Below, piece after piece: positions 9,279 to 19,498 of a DNA stretch of 61,040 bases (its first letter is position 1; the number at the start of each line of letters is the position of its first letter). The notes below the pieces were generated by a model. The model was given only the letters and a program-made list of their open reading frames with translations. It searched no databases and was not told the origin of the DNA. The stretch is taken from contig CAJLTE010000009.1 in the NCBI GenBank assembly GCA_905209435.1, forward strand, positions 1-61,040, given 5' to 3'. A program made the position numbers and the translations under genes. This DNA is from an uncultured Blautia sp. GTDB lineage: Bacteria; Bacillota_A; Clostridia; Lachnospirales; Lachnospiraceae.

Positions 9279-9904
9279 ACGTTTCGCTCCTCCTCATAAA
9301 TACTTTCTTAGGCATAGCCTAAAATGTTACTTTACTTGTATTATAATAATACATTTCTTAATTTAACTATTGTTGAATCTCCCCTTTCTACTACAATATA
9401 TTTATGGTTAATCTTCCTTACCACAGTAAGGAAGCATCCATCTTGTTACTCAAACTGTTATAATTTTCTATTTCATATGCTATAAACTACTTTTTAATTA
9501 TTATCCTATGTCTCTTTCAGTACATCCAGCTAAAACCATTATTTTTCCATAACGAGATATTTTTCATACATAATTCTATTGTATCATGCTTATACGTATT
9601 TAAAATTTCTCATTTTAACTTATACTATCCATATTCTAGCATCTCTTTCATTTACAGTCAACTTTCGCACATCTGCTATTGCTAATTTTGCTCCTTCTCT
9701 TCTTGGTGTCCTTAAACTTAATAATCTGAATACCTACTGACTTCTTTCTAGCTTGCATTATATTTGAAACTTTAATCACATTACATCCCCATTTGGGTCG
9801 CATTTTCATATTTATAAGCTACAGATTACAATTTGCATTTTTAATAATAAAATATATTTTCTTCTTACCTATACGCTTACCTTTTCCTGTTATTTTCCCA
9901 AACA
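9279..9904. other. Gene-poor AT-rich region
   Basis: No reading frame of note, tRNA or clear repeat was found. The part next to 9279 must hold the promoter of the surface-protein cluster, but no consensus -35/-10 pair stands out. Confidence 0.5.
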
Positions 9905-9951
9905 AAAATAAGTAAATGAACAGCAAAACCTTATCTGTTCATTCACTTATT
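9902..9951 (-). terminator. Intrinsic terminator after rseP
   Basis: The arms AATAAGTAAATGAACAG (9907-9923) and CTGTTCATTCACTTATT (9935-9951) pair with one wobble. On the minus strand the right side runs into TTATTTTTGTTTGGG. It closes the frr-to-rseP direction of genes. Confidence 0.85.
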
Positions 9952-9961
9952 AGATTTGTTA

Positions 9962-11257
9962 CTATATAAGTTTCACGATATCATTATACATGACAAATAC
10001 CATCAATACCATCAACAGCATCAGCCCTGCAAAATGTATTGTACCTTCTACCTGTCTGTTGATTGGTTTTCTGCGTATCGCCTCTAAAACAAGGAATACC
10101 AGACGCCCGCCATCCAATGCGGGAAGAGGAAGCAGATTCATAACTCCCAGGTTTGCAGAAAGGAGAACAGCCATGTTAAGCATATTCATCCAAAGTATCA
10201 TTGTACCTTCACTCTTGCTTTCCTCATAAGTTGTTCCGATTGCATCTACCACCCCAACCGGGCCACTTAAGTCTTTCATTCCAAGCTTTCCGGTAACCAG
10301 TTCCTTCAGGCTGAGTATTGTCGTACGAACCATGTACTTTACTTCTACAGCGCCGTATTTAATCACATCCAGCCCCTTTGCTTTCTCACAGTATACATTA
10401 TAAGTAAAACCGGATTCTGCTGTGCGGTATTCTTTTGGAATAACTGTAATCTCGTACTCCTTGTCGTCGCGTAAATAAGTAAGCTGTACAGCTTCTCCTG
10501 TAAGCGGATTCTCCTGAATATATTTCTGATAATCCTCCGAGTCTGTAATCTTTACTCCGTTGATAGATGTAATCACATCTCCTGCCTGAACTCCTGCATC
10601 TTTAAGTGGCATTCCATCCATTACAGATTCGACTGTCATGGCCGAGGTATCATCTCCATTGAAATTACATCCCAGAAGATATCTGACATTTGTATCTGAC
10701 TTATAAGAAATATCCATCTTCTTTCCGTCACGTTTTACAGTCAGATTGATGGTGTCTCCTTCTTTCAGTTCATTCAGATAGGAATATACATAAAGATCCT
10801 TTCCCAGGTCAATATGGTATCCCTGATAGCTTGTAATAATGTCTCCCTCTTTCAGTCCGGCTGTCTCAGCAGCAGAACCTTCTTTAACAGAAAGTACTCT
10901 GGAAGGCTCATATCCTACAGCTCCCACAATGATCACAGACAATACAAATGCCATAATAAAATTGAAAACCGGTCCGGCAGCCACTACGGAAATCCTGCCC
11001 CATACCGATGCACTGTTAAAAGTTCCCGGTTCATTCTCTATATCTGTATCCTCTCCCAGCATGGCACAGGAACCGCCGATGGGGAGAAGTTTCAGTGAAT
11101 ATCTGGTTCCATTCTTTTCTGTACTGAGAAGTCTCGGTCCCATTCCCAGTGAGAATTCTGTGACCACAATCTTGTTCAGCTTTGCAAAGAGAAAATGTCC
11201 CAGTTCATGAAAAAGAATGATTGCACTGAATATAACAATTGCAATAATAATTTTCAA
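9962..11257 (-). CDS. rseP: Site-2 intramembrane zinc protease RseP
   Basis: About 431 residues. This family cleaves anti-sigma factors or signal-peptide remnants within the membrane. The zinc motif HELGH lies in the first membrane segment. Two PDZ-like regions follow (VLSVKEGSAAETAGL; VESVMDGMPLKDAGVQ), then the conserved NLLPLPALDGGR with the third zinc ligand. Start: the TTG at 11255-11257 gives the family N-terminus MKIIIAIVIFSAII, directly after the dxr stop with AGGTGG upstream. An in-frame ATG at 11275 would overlap dxr and add six residues. It is translationally coupled to dxr, the usual Firmicutes arrangement. Confidence 0.95.
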   Translation of the reverse strand: MKIIIAIVIFSAIILFHELGHFLFAKLNKIVVTEFSLGMGPRLLSTEKNGTRYSLKLLPIGGSCAMLGEDTDIENEPGTFNSASVWGRISVVAAGPVFNFIMAFVLSVIIVGAVGYEPSRVLSVKEGSAAETAGLKEGDIITSYQGYHIDLGKDLYVYSYLNELKEGDTINLTVKRDGKKMDISYKSDTNVRYLLGCNFNGDDTSAMTVESVMDGMPLKDAGVQAGDVITSINGVKITDSEDYQKYIQENPLTGEAVQLTYLRDDKEYEITVIPKEYRTAESGFTYNVYCEKAKGLDVIKYGAVEVKYMVRTTILSLKELVTGKLGMKDLSGPVGVVDAIGTTYEESKSEGTMILWMNMLNMAVLLSANLGVMNLLPLPALDGGRLVFLVLEAIRRKPINRQVEGTIHFAGLMLLMVLMVFVMYNDIVKLI

Positions 11258-11258
11258 T

Positions 11259-12401
11259 CTACCACCTGCCTTCAATCCAATGATAAGTTTCCTTCTCTAT
11301 CTCAAGAATCTGATCCAGATCCGGATTCTCAACTACTGTATGTCTGCTCATAGACTGCCCGATAATCTCGTAAATATCCAGAAAACTGATCTTTCTCTGC
11401 AGAAATTTGCGCACTGCCAGTTCATTTGCAGCATTAAAAACGGTCGGCATACTGCCGCCTGCCTCTGCTGCCTCAATGGCCATCGGAAGTCCTCTAAACG
11501 TCTCTCTGTCCGGTTCCTCAAATGTAATCTGCTTCAACATATGAAAATCCAGTCTGTCACCCTTTAAAAATCTTCTGTCCGGATAGCACAATGCATACTG
11601 GATCGGAAGTCTCATGTCAGGAGTACCAAGCTGTGCGATTACTGCACCGTCCTCGAATTCTACCATTGAATGGATAATGCTCTGCGGCTGGACTACAACC
11701 TGAATATGATCCAGATCTACGTCAAAAAGCCATCTGGCTTCCATAACTTCCAGACCTTTGTTTACCAGAGTCGCAGAATCTACTGTAATCTTCTGCCCCA
11801 TTACCCAGTTCGGATGCTTCAGAGTATCCTCCAGAGTTACTTTCTCCAGATCTGCAGTTTTCTTTCCGCGGAAAGGACCGCCGGAGGCTGTGATCAGCAG
11901 TTTATGTATCTGCTCTCTTTTTTCTCCGTGAAGTGCCTGGAAAATGGCGCTGTGTTCACTGTCTACCGGCAGGATCTGCACGCCGAACTGCTTTGCCAGA
12001 GGCATGATCAGATGTCCGGCAGTTACCAGTGTTTCTTTGTTTGCCAGAGCAATGTCCTTGCCTGCAAGAATCGCTTCCATAGTAGGTCTGATTCCAATCA
12101 TTCCTACAATGGCTGTTACCAGAACATCAGATTCCTCCATTCTGGCAAGTTCGATCAGCCCTCCCATCTGGCTTACGATCTTAACATTCAGATCCTGTAC
12201 CCTTACAGCCAGATCTCTTGCTGCTTCTTCTTTCCAGACAGCAACCAGCTTCGGATGAAATTCCCGAATCTGTTTCTCCAGCATTTCCACATTGCTTCCC
12301 GCTGCAAGACCAACAATTTCCAGATCTGCATTTGCACGAACTACATCCAGTGTCTGTGTTCCGATAGAACCCGTAGAGCCTAATACTGCTACTTTTTTCA
12401 T
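11259..12401 (-). CDS. dxr: 1-deoxy-D-xylulose 5-phosphate reductoisomerase
   Basis: About 380 residues, the normal family length. It converts DXP to 2-C-methyl-D-erythritol 4-phosphate in the non-mevalonate isoprenoid pathway. Visible motifs are the NADPH-binding GSTGSIGTQTLDV at the N-terminus, the metal- and substrate-binding LPVDSEHSAIFQ, TASGGPFRG and the VNKGLEVMEARWLF segment. The start at 12401 (MKKVAVLGSTGS) fits the family better than the ATG four codons upstream. It lies between cdsA and rseP, as is usual. Confidence 0.96.
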   Translation of the reverse strand: MKKVAVLGSTGSIGTQTLDVVRANADLEIVGLAAGSNVEMLEKQIREFHPKLVAVWKEEAARDLAVRVQDLNVKIVSQMGGLIELARMEESDVLVTAIVGMIGIRPTMEAILAGKDIALANKETLVTAGHLIMPLAKQFGVQILPVDSEHSAIFQALHGEKREQIHKLLITASGGPFRGKKTADLEKVTLEDTLKHPNWVMGQKITVDSATLVNKGLEVMEARWLFDVDLDHIQVVVQPQSIIHSMVEFEDGAVIAQLGTPDMRLPIQYALCYPDRRFLKGDRLDFHMLKQITFEEPDRETFRGLPMAIEAAEAGGSMPTVFNAANELAVRKFLQRKISFLDIYEIIGQSMSRHTVVENPDLDQILEIEKETYHWIEGRW

Positions 12402-12505
12402 ATAGTACCTCATTTCAACATTCAGTCAATCCGTATATCAAATCCAAACCGGATCAACTGTTAAATAAAATCAGTTATTATTATATCCTAATCTTTGAAA
12501 TCCAA

Positions 12506-13300
12506 TTATATTTCAATCATTATAACAGAAAGGAAATAAATAACCGGTGCTGTAAAGATCACGCTGTCAAATCTGTCAAGGATTCCACCGTGTCCGGGAA
12601 TTAATTTTCCATAGTCTTTGATTCCCTGATTTCTCTTAATTGCAGAAGCTGCCAGATCACCTACCATTGAAATCAGAGCACCAACTGCACAGATTACTGC
12701 ATATTCCAACATCGGTCCCTGAGTTGCAGCTGCATAGATCCCTCCCAGAAGTGCAGCCCCCACAACACCGCCTACCGCTCCTTCTACAGATTTCTTAGGG
12801 CTCAGAACCGGTGCCATTTTGTGCTTACCGATCAGCATTCCCACGCAATAGGCACAGGTATCACATCCCCAGGAACATAAGAAAATCAGCCATACATGGA
12901 ATTTTCCACCTGGCAGGCTTCTGGTAAGATAGATAAATGACAGCATAACAGCTACATAAACAATGCCAAACAATGCAGGCATTACCTGCACTGCCTCATA
13001 TGTCGGATATGTGAACACATATACAAACATGATCAGTACAAGCCCAAAAATGACAGCCAGTACTCCATATCTCTCGAAATCAAGCAGTACTGCCAGATAA
13101 TAAAGTACTGCACCTGCATATCCTGCTGCTGCCAGCAGATTAATTTTGTTATCCTGCACCTTCATTACTTTGTATAATTCTCTCATTCCAATGAGAGAAA
13201 CAGCAAGAAGTGTGAAAAAGAGCACATAGCCGCCGCTGATAATGGTAGCAAGCGCAATGATCACCAACAGGATTCCACTTAAGAGTCTCGTCTTAAACAT
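12506..13300 (-). CDS. cdsA: Phosphatidate cytidylyltransferase
   Basis: 264 residues. It makes CDP-diacylglycerol from phosphatidic acid and CTP, the branch point of phospholipid synthesis. It is a polytopic membrane protein with the family signature near the C-terminus (SAIKRNQGIKDYGKLIPGHGGILDRFDS). Its stop-start spacing to uppS is only 3 nt, so the two are coupled. Confidence 0.96.
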   Translation of the reverse strand: MFKTRLLSGILLVIIALATIISGGYVLFFTLLAVSLIGMRELYKVMKVQDNKINLLAAAGYAGAVLYYLAVLLDFERYGVLAVIFGLVLIMFVYVFTYPTYEAVQVMPALFGIVYVAVMLSFIYLTRSLPGGKFHVWLIFLCSWGCDTCAYCVGMLIGKHKMAPVLSPKKSVEGAVGGVVGAALLGGIYAAATQGPMLEYAVICAVGALISMVGDLAASAIKRNQGIKDYGKLIPGHGGILDRFDSVIFTAPVIYFLSVIMIEI

Positions 13301-13303
13301 CAG

Positions 13304-14011
13304 TTACTCCTCCTTTACTCCCCCGTATCTTCTGTCTCTCTGGTTATATTTCTCGATAGCTTTAACCAGTTCTTCCTTATTGAAATCCGGCCATGCCACA
13401 TCTGTGAAATAAAATTCTGTATAAGCCATCTGCCATAACAGGAAATTAGAAAGACGCAATTCCCCGCTTGTACGGATCATCAGATCAGGATCAGGGATTC
13501 CTGCTGTATCCAGATAATTATCAAATACATGCTCATCGATTTCCTCCGGTTTCACCTTACCGTCCACTGCATCCTGAGCAAGTTTACGGATTCCCCTGAT
13601 AATCTCATCTCTGCTGCCATAATTTAAGGCAATCTGAAAATAGATTTCATCGTATTTACTGGAATATTCCCCCAGGCGCACAATACTATCCTGAATATCC
13701 TGGTCAAATGCAGAAATCTCTCCGATTACCCGGACTCTCATCTTATTCTTGTCTGCCAGTTTAATACACTTCTTAAGATAACTGCGAAACAGCTTCATCA
13801 ATCCGTCCACTTCTTCTTTGGATCGTTTCCAGTTCTCCGTAGAAAAAGCGTATACTGTCACATATTTAACGCCCAGCTCTTTCATATAATCACAAACTGT
13901 TTCCAGATTTGCACATCCCTTTACATGACCGTAGCTTCTGGGCATTCCCTTTGCTTTCGCCCAGCGTCCATTACCGTCCAGAATAATGGCAATATGATTT
14001 GGTACATTCAT
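13304..14011 (-). CDS. uppS: Isoprenyl (undecaprenyl) diphosphate synthase
   Basis: 235 residues. It is a cis-prenyltransferase making the undecaprenyl diphosphate carrier for wall synthesis. It begins NHIAIILDGNGRWAKAKG, with the catalytic Asp and the diphosphate-binding motif. The family segments YVTVYAFSTENWKR, DLMIRTSGELRLSNFLLWQ and EFYFTDVAWPDF are all present. Confidence 0.96.
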   Translation of the reverse strand: MNVPNHIAIILDGNGRWAKAKGMPRSYGHVKGCANLETVCDYMKELGVKYVTVYAFSTENWKRSKEEVDGLMKLFRSYLKKCIKLADKNKMRVRVIGEISAFDQDIQDSIVRLGEYSSKYDEIYFQIALNYGSRDEIIRGIRKLAQDAVDGKVKPEEIDEHVFDNYLDTAGIPDPDLMIRTSGELRLSNFLLWQMAYTEFYFTDVAWPDFNKEELVKAIEKYNQRDRRYGGVKEE

Positions 14012-14185
14012 ACTTTTTCGTTTCCTTTTCTTGTTCTGTTATATTTTTATTATTACTGTTCTCAGTAACATTTTATTTGCTCTTTACCATTGCCATTACT
14101 CTGGCATTTATACCGGTAAAGAAAACAATGATCCGTTACATTTTCAGCTGTAATAAACTGCATTTTCCGACTCATTACCTTATTC

Positions 14186-14220
14186 AGACAAAAAGAGAGC
14201 CCGCATCATGGAGCTCTCCT
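14186..14220 (-). terminator. Intrinsic terminator after frr
   Basis: On the minus strand GAGAGC (14213-14218) pairs with GCTCTC (14195-14200), followed by TTTTTGTC. It separates pyrH-frr from uppS, so uppS-cdsA-dxr-rseP probably has its own promoter in 14012-14185; none is obvious there. Confidence 0.7.
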
Positions 14221-14231
14221 TTTCGTTTCCC

Positions 14232-14783
14232 TTATACGGTCATGATTTCTTTGCTCTTTGCATCCACTGCCGCATCAACTTCTTTAATATATTTGTCTGT
14301 ACTCTTCTGGATCTTATCCTCAAGCTCTTTGATTTCATCCTCAGATACATCCTGTTTTGCAAGTTTCTTGAACGCATCATTTGCATCACGACGGATATTG
14401 CGGACTGCAACTTTGGCAGCTTCGCCTTTTTTCTTTACATCTTTTACCAGTTCCTTACGACGTTCTTCTGTAAGTTCCGGAAATACAAGGCGGATTACTT
14501 TACCATCATTGCTTGGATTTAATCCCAGATCAGAAACAAGGATTGCTTTCTCGATTCCTTTGATCAGACTGCTTTCCCATGGCTGAATCTGGATCATACG
14601 TGCTTCCGGAACAGTGATATTTGCCACCTGCTGAAGTGGTGTCGGAGCCCCATAATAGTCTACTGTAAGTTTGTCAAGGATATGCGGATTTGCACGTCCT
14701 GCACGGATCGTAGCCAGTTCGCTGTCAAGGCTTGCCAGTGTCTTTTTCATTTTGTCTTCATATTTCTGAATTCTTTCATCCAT
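14232..14783 (-). CDS. frr: Ribosome recycling factor
   Basis: 183 residues. It splits post-termination ribosomes together with EF-G. Conserved segments are [35 protein letters not shown] and [13 protein letters not shown]. It follows pyrH, the typical bacterial order. Confidence 0.97.
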   Translation of the reverse strand: MDERIQKYEDKMKKTLASLDSELATIRAGRANPHILDKLTVDYYGAPTPLQQVANITVPEARMIQIQPWESSLIKGIEKAILVSDLGLNPSNDGKVIRLVFPELTEERRKELVKDVKKKGEAAKVAVRNIRRDANDAFKKLAKQDVSEDEIKELEDKIQKSTDKYIKEVDAAVDAKSKEIMTV

Positions 14784-14828
14784 TAGGTTAGTCTCCCTCT
14801 TTTATAGTTTTTGTTCGTATATAAAACC

Positions 14829-15524
14829 TTATACTGTAACCTTTGTTCCGACAAATTTACCGTGAACTGCATTGATTATGCTGTCTTTCTCATCAAGTGC
14901 AAATACCAGCATCGGCATCTTCTGTTCCATACACATAATAGATGCTGTCAGATCCATGGCAGCCAGTTTCTTTGCAACTACTTCTTCAATAGATATCTCA
15001 TCATATTTCACTGCATTCGGATTTGTCTTAGGATCGCTGTCATAGATTCCGTCAACAGCTTTCGCAAGAAGAATCGCTTCTGCTTCAATCTCAACAGCCC
15101 GAAGTACTGTTGCTGTATCTGTAGAGAAGTACGGATGTCCTGTTCCGCCGGCAAAGAATACGATTTTCCCCTGTGCAAAACTTGCTTCTACAGCATCTTT
15201 GGAATAAAGGCTTGTAAATGCACCGCATACAAACGGAGTAAAGATCTCTGTCTTTAATCCTAGATACCTGCAGATATCAGATACATAAATACAGTTCATA
15301 ACCGTTGCAAGCATACCGATCTGATCTGCTTTATTTCTGTCAATAGTCTCGCTGGTACGTCCTCTCCAGAAATTACCGCCACCGATCACGATACCAACCT
15401 GCAGACCCTCTTCAACAATTGTCTTGATCTGCTTTGCAACTTCAATAACTGTTGCCTCATCAAATCCGGTTTTCTTCTCCCCGGCAAGGGCTTCCCCACT
15501 TAATTTTAATAATACACGTTTCAT
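14829..15524 (-). CDS. pyrH: UMP kinase
   Basis: 231 residues. It phosphorylates UMP to UDP and belongs to the amino acid kinase family. Motifs are MKRVLLKLSGEALAG at the N-terminus, VIGGGNFWRG, FFAGGTGHPYFSTDTA and KAVDGIYDSDPK. It lies 45 nt upstream of frr. Confidence 0.97.
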   Translation of the reverse strand: MKRVLLKLSGEALAGEKKTGFDEATVIEVAKQIKTIVEEGLQVGIVIGGGNFWRGRTSETIDRNKADQIGMLATVMNCIYVSDICRYLGLKTEIFTPFVCGAFTSLYSKDAVEASFAQGKIVFFAGGTGHPYFSTDTATVLRAVEIEAEAILLAKAVDGIYDSDPKTNPNAVKYDEISIEEVVAKKLAAMDLTASIMCMEQKMPMLVFALDEKDSIINAVHGKFVGTKVTV

Positions 15525-15633
15525 ATCAACTGTCTCCTAAAATTAGTTTTATCGCAGATAACAGAAGTTGATGACGCCTGGAACAAATAAGCAGACATCA
15601 CTGCTCCTCTTCTGTTACATTGGTATTTTTATT

Positions 15634-16644
15634 TTACCATATTCCGGCAACAATTTCATTACCATTTTCATCAACAGTAGTAGAAACTGTGAAATTGCTG
15701 TAATAGTGGAATCCGGTCTTGCCTGTCTCCGGATCATCCTCATAGCTGCTGCCCTGCGGAGAACCGCATGCACTTTCCAATGCATCAAGAGACTGTCCGA
15801 TATACTGCTCTGCAATTGAGATCATATCCCCGTCATTGCCAGGGTTATCGTTATTTCCGGGATCGTCAGTATTTCCACCATTGCCAGGATCATCTGAATT
15901 ACCGCCGTTTCCGTTATCGCCATTATTATCATTATTGTCGCTGTTATTATCACTGTCCGTGGAATCAGAATTATCTGTAGAATCTTTATCACTGTCGTCA
16001 GTGGAATCACTGTTATCATCCATGCCCAGACGTTTCTTTACCGCATCAAGTGTGGATACTTCTTTTGTTGAAGTACCTGTCAGATATTTTGCATAAGGAA
16101 TGGCATCCTCGTCTGTGCCGTCCATGCATAATGTAATCTGTGAGATAGTTCCCAGCGGAATATCACGGAAAAAGCACTCATTCTTATCTTCATCTGTATA
16201 TGCAATTCGGATATCATAGGAAGCTGTACTCTTATTTGCATTCTGCTGTGTATTGGCAGGAAGATAATACAGTGCTTTATCTTTGTCTGTCAGAGTGAAC
16301 ATTCCATTGATCAGATCATCTCCCCATCCGTCATCTTCATCGTCTTCACCGTCTGAACTGTCTTCATCCACATGAGTACGGATATAAAGTGACTGAATAT
16401 CATCACCTGTATTATTTACAAATATAATCTTGGATGCTGTGGAAGATTTCTCTCCCATTATATTCTTTATATCTTCATCTGTTGTCTGCTGCATATCTAC
16501 CATATCAACTGCCTTGGTAACCTCAGGAGTCGGGGTAGCTGTCGCCTGTACAGGCTCTGTCTCTGCAGTCTGTTTCTTACCGCATCCGGCAGCTGCCACT
16601 GTCATTACCAGCAGACCTGCCAGTATTAAATAACGTTTCTTCAT
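15634..16644 (-). CDS. Lipoprotein with an Asp/Asn/Ser/Gly-rich linker
   Basis: 336 residues. The signal ends in a lipobox (VAAAGC), so it is anchored to the outer face of the membrane. The N-terminal domain (about residues 55-200) is unrecognised. Residues 210-270 are a low-complexity linker of Asp, Asn, Ser, Thr, Gly and Pro that probably spans part of the wall. The last 60 residues (YIGQSLDALESACGSP, FHYYSNFTVSTTV) look like a small BamE-like fold, with some likeness to the C-terminus of the protein at 6541. The repetitive DNA of the linker is likely to vary in length between strains. The 109 bases after it contain a 9-bp inverted repeat (15557-15565 with 15608-15616) without a U-run. Confidence 0.75.
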   Translation of the reverse strand: MKKRYLILAGLLVMTVAAAGCGKKQTAETEPVQATATPTPEVTKAVDMVDMQQTTDEDIKNIMGEKSSTASKIIFVNNTGDDIQSLYIRTHVDEDSSDGEDDEDDGWGDDLINGMFTLTDKDKALYYLPANTQQNANKSTASYDIRIAYTDEDKNECFFRDIPLGTISQITLCMDGTDEDAIPYAKYLTGTSTKEVSTLDAVKKRLGMDDNSDSTDDSDKDSTDNSDSTDSDNNSDNNDNNGDNGNGGNSDDPGNGGNTDDPGNNDNPGNDGDMISIAEQYIGQSLDALESACGSPQGSSYEDDPETGKTGFHYYSNFTVSTTVDENGNEIVAGIW

Positions 16645-16834
16645 AATATATTCCCTCCTATATATGGAATATCTTTCTTCTTTTCAACAATGTCATTTTT
16701 TCAATTTCTTATTATTGCAGAGTATCGAAAACTTGTCAACCGACCCTATCTTGTTTTCATACAATTTTTAGACTTTTCGGTTTTGGTTTCTTTCTCTGCA
16801 GACATATTTTCATGAAAATCTTACATTTTCCGTA

Positions 16835-17578
16835 TCATAATTTCGTATTTCTGTATTCATTCGCAGATATTCCTTCTGTTTTCTTGAATACCCTGGAAAA
16901 ATGTGCCACATCTGTAAAACCAACCAGTTCTGCCACATCAGCAATCCTGTATGCAGGGTCTTTCAGAAATTCTTTTGCATGACGGATACGGATGCAGTTA
17001 AGAATCTCCGAAAAATTCTTTCCTTCTTCTTTATTCAGAAGTTTGCTTAAATGCCACTGGCTTACATATGTCATCTCTGCCACTTTGTTCAGCGTGAGCT
17101 TTTCATTGTAATGCTCTTCTATATACTGAACCGCATTCTTCACAACAAAATTACCAGCAGCAAGGGACTCCTCCTCTGATGTCTGTTCTCCTGTGATTAC
17201 TTTCTTGTTCAAACGTTCAGTCATTACCTTTAACGCTTCTTCAAGTTCTGCCATATTCGACGGCTTCAGCAAGAATCTGGACACACCAAGGCGGATCGCC
17301 TTCTGACAGTAATCGAACTCTCTGAATCCGGTCAGGATACTGATCTCCATATCCGGAAATTCCACTTTCAGTGCTGCGATCATAGACAACCCGTCAAGCC
17401 CAGGCATACAGATATCTGAAAAAAGGATATCCGGTCGCTCTCTGCAGATCACTTCCAGTCCCTCTTTTCCATTACAGGCAGTCGCTGCAATCTTACAATG
17501 ATACTGTTCCCACGGCAAAAGCTTTGACAAACCTTCCACAATAATCGGTTCATCATCAATGATAACCACTTTATACAT
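16835..17578 (-). CDS. Response regulator, AraC-type output domain (YesN-like)
   Basis: About 247 residues. An N-terminal receiver domain begins MYKVVIIDDEPIIVEGL with the phosphoacceptor Asp in DILFSDICMPG and the lysine in RFLLKPS. A C-terminal AraC helix-turn-helix follows (LTLNKVAEMTYVSQWHLSKLL; RIADVAELVGFTDVAHFSRVF). The start at 17578 follows GGGGGATTTTTT; a 28-residue upstream extension is rejected because it precedes the receiver domain. It partners the truncated YesM-like kinase at 20096-21420 and probably controls the sugar ABC genes between them. With the kinase broken, it may be unphosphorylated or driven by another kinase. Confidence 0.9.
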   Translation of the reverse strand: MYKVVIIDDEPIIVEGLSKLLPWEQYHCKIAATACNGKEGLEVICRERPDILFSDICMPGLDGLSMIAALKVEFPDMEISILTGFREFDYCQKAIRLGVSRFLLKPSNMAELEEALKVMTERLNKKVITGEQTSEEESLAAGNFVVKNAVQYIEEHYNEKLTLNKVAEMTYVSQWHLSKLLNKEEGKNFSEILNCIRIRHAKEFLKDPAYRIADVAELVGFTDVAHFSRVFKKTEGISANEYRNTKL

Positions 17579-17731
17579 AAAAAATCCCCCGTCCCCTATC
17601 TTTCTTATTATTGCACAAAAGGGAACACCCCCTGTAATCAGCGGATGCTCCTTTTTATGCAATACTTATATTCTTTTTACAAGATCACGTCCTGCCCGGT
17701 CTCCATGATCTAAGCTATGTTCCGTTCTCTG

Positions 17732-18595
17732 TTAACCTTTCACTGCTCCGGCAGTCATACCCTTAATAATATATTTCTGAAGGAAAATATATACAATGAT
17801 CACCGGGATAACTACCAGCGAAACCGTAGATGCCATCAATCCGTAGTTCGTGCCTTCTTTGGATGTAAGCATCTGCATTAGTCTGGTGATCGCCCAGAAC
17901 TTCTTATTTCTCAGGAAGAACATCTGTGTAAACAGGTCATTGTAGCTCCAGAGAAATGAGAAGATTGCTACTGTCGCAAAAGATGGCTTCGTCAGTGGTA
18001 CGACCACTTTGAAAAATGTCTGGAATGCGTTGCTTCCTTCCATATATGCTGCTTTCTCAAGTTCAATCGGAAGACTCTTGATATATCCTGTCAGCACTAC
18101 AATGGCAAAAGACAGGTTTCCCGCAATCTGTGGCAGGATTACACATAACAGATTCAGAAACAGAGAATTCGTTGCTGTAATCCCCATTTTGTTCTGCAAC
18201 TGATAAACCGGAATAATGGTTGAAAATACCGGGAACATCATTCCTGCAACAACCAGACTCATAAGGAATCCTCTGATCTTAAACTGGTATCTTACCAGTG
18301 CAAAAGATGCCATGCCTGCAAGCAGGATCACCGCCACTGCTACAGTTCCTGAAATGATCATACTGTTTCTGTATGCTGTCGCAATCCCCAGCCTCTCAAA
18401 CGCCATCTTATAGTTTGCAGTTGTAAAAAGATCACCTGCAGGGAGTGCAAAGGAATCAACCATAATCTTGTCTTTTACCTTAAAGGAGTTGAGCACAACC
18501 CATACGATCGGATAAATGGTTGTCACTGCCCATATGGACAGCACTGCATAAATCAGTACCATTCCGGGAGAGACTTTTTTATGTTTTTTCTGCAT
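17732..18595 (-). CDS. Sugar ABC transporter permease (MalG type)
   Basis: 287 residues with six predicted membrane segments. The coupling-loop motif (EKAAYMEGSNAFQTFFKVVVPL) identifies the second permease of a CUT1-type carbohydrate importer. It lies 13 nt downstream of the partner permease. No ATPase gene is nearby; CUT1 systems often share a common MsmK-type ATPase. Confidence 0.92.
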   Translation of the reverse strand: MQKKHKKVSPGMVLIYAVLSIWAVTTIYPIVWVVLNSFKVKDKIMVDSFALPAGDLFTTANYKMAFERLGIATAYRNSMIISGTVAVAVILLAGMASFALVRYQFKIRGFLMSLVVAGMMFPVFSTIIPVYQLQNKMGITATNSLFLNLLCVILPQIAGNLSFAIVVLTGYIKSLPIELEKAAYMEGSNAFQTFFKVVVPLTKPSFATVAIFSFLWSYNDLFTQMFFLRNKKFWAITRLMQMLTSKEGTNYGLMASTVSLVVIPVIIVYIFLQKYIIKGMTAGAVKG

Positions 18596-18608
18596 TTACT
18601 ATCCCTCC

Positions 18609-19496
18609 CTAATAATCCACTTCTTTGAAAATGGTATTAACCACTTTTGATGTGATGATTCCAAGCGCTACGATCACAACTGCGATAGCACTTCCATAGT
18701 CTACGTTCATTGCTTCCATTGTCTGATAGTACATATAGGTACCGGTCAGGAATGTGGTGCCCTGAGGCATTCCTTTCGGGAACATTACCCACGGCAGGTC
18801 AAATACTTTTAATGCACCGGTCACTGCCAGCACTACACATGTGCAGATTACATTCCTCATAAGCGGAATCGTAATATAACGGATTCTCTGCCATCTGGTG
18901 GCACCATCGATAGATGCAACCTCATAGAGATCCACGGAAATATTATTCAGTCCCGTAATCAGAATGACAAAATAAAATCCCACGTACTGCCACATAACCG
19001 GGACCATCATCGTGATCAGCGCAATTCCTTTTGCTTTCCAGTCTATCAGATCCGTATGTCCCATCTTCTCCATCAGCTGATTCATCATTCCTTTATTATA
19101 AAGGAAAATCAGATTAAACAGAAGGCCTAAGGCTGTTGCAGAGATAACGATAGGGAAAAAATATACGGTGCGGAAGAATTTACTTCCGCGCCCGATATTA
19201 TCAACCATAATTGCCAGAATAATGGCAATTCCAACCTGAAATACAATCGTTACCAACATCATGATCAATGTATTGATAAGTGCAGTATGCATATTTTTGT
19301 CACTGAGCATCTGGACATAATTCTGATACCATGGCTGATTCCAGCCTTTGGCAGGTGTTCCCAGCCTTCCGATCTGCTGAAAACTGTTTATAATGTTTCT
19401 GAAAAACGGATAGTACAGATACACGATCATGAACAGGAATGCAGGTAAGATGAAAAATATCGCAGGTTTCCTGTTTTTATAAATATTCGAACCCAT
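18609..19496 (-). CDS. Sugar ABC transporter permease (MalF type)
   Basis: 295 residues with six membrane segments and the coupling motif DLYEVASIDGATRWQRIRYI. It is the first permease of the CUT1 system. It begins 2 nt after the solute-binding-protein stop. The transporter is probably non-functional unless another binding protein serves it, because its own binding protein is truncated. Confidence 0.92.
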   Translation of the reverse strand: MGSNIYKNRKPAIFFILPAFLFMIVYLYYPFFRNIINSFQQIGRLGTPAKGWNQPWYQNYVQMLSDKNMHTALINTLIMMLVTIVFQVGIAIILAIMVDNIGRGSKFFRTVYFFPIVISATALGLLFNLIFLYNKGMMNQLMEKMGHTDLIDWKAKGIALITMMVPVMWQYVGFYFVILITGLNNISVDLYEVASIDGATRWQRIRYITIPLMRNVICTCVVLAVTGALKVFDLPWVMFPKGMPQGTTFLTGTYMYYQTMEAMNVDYGSAIAVVIVALGIITSKVVNTIFKEVDY

Positions 19497-19498
19497 AA

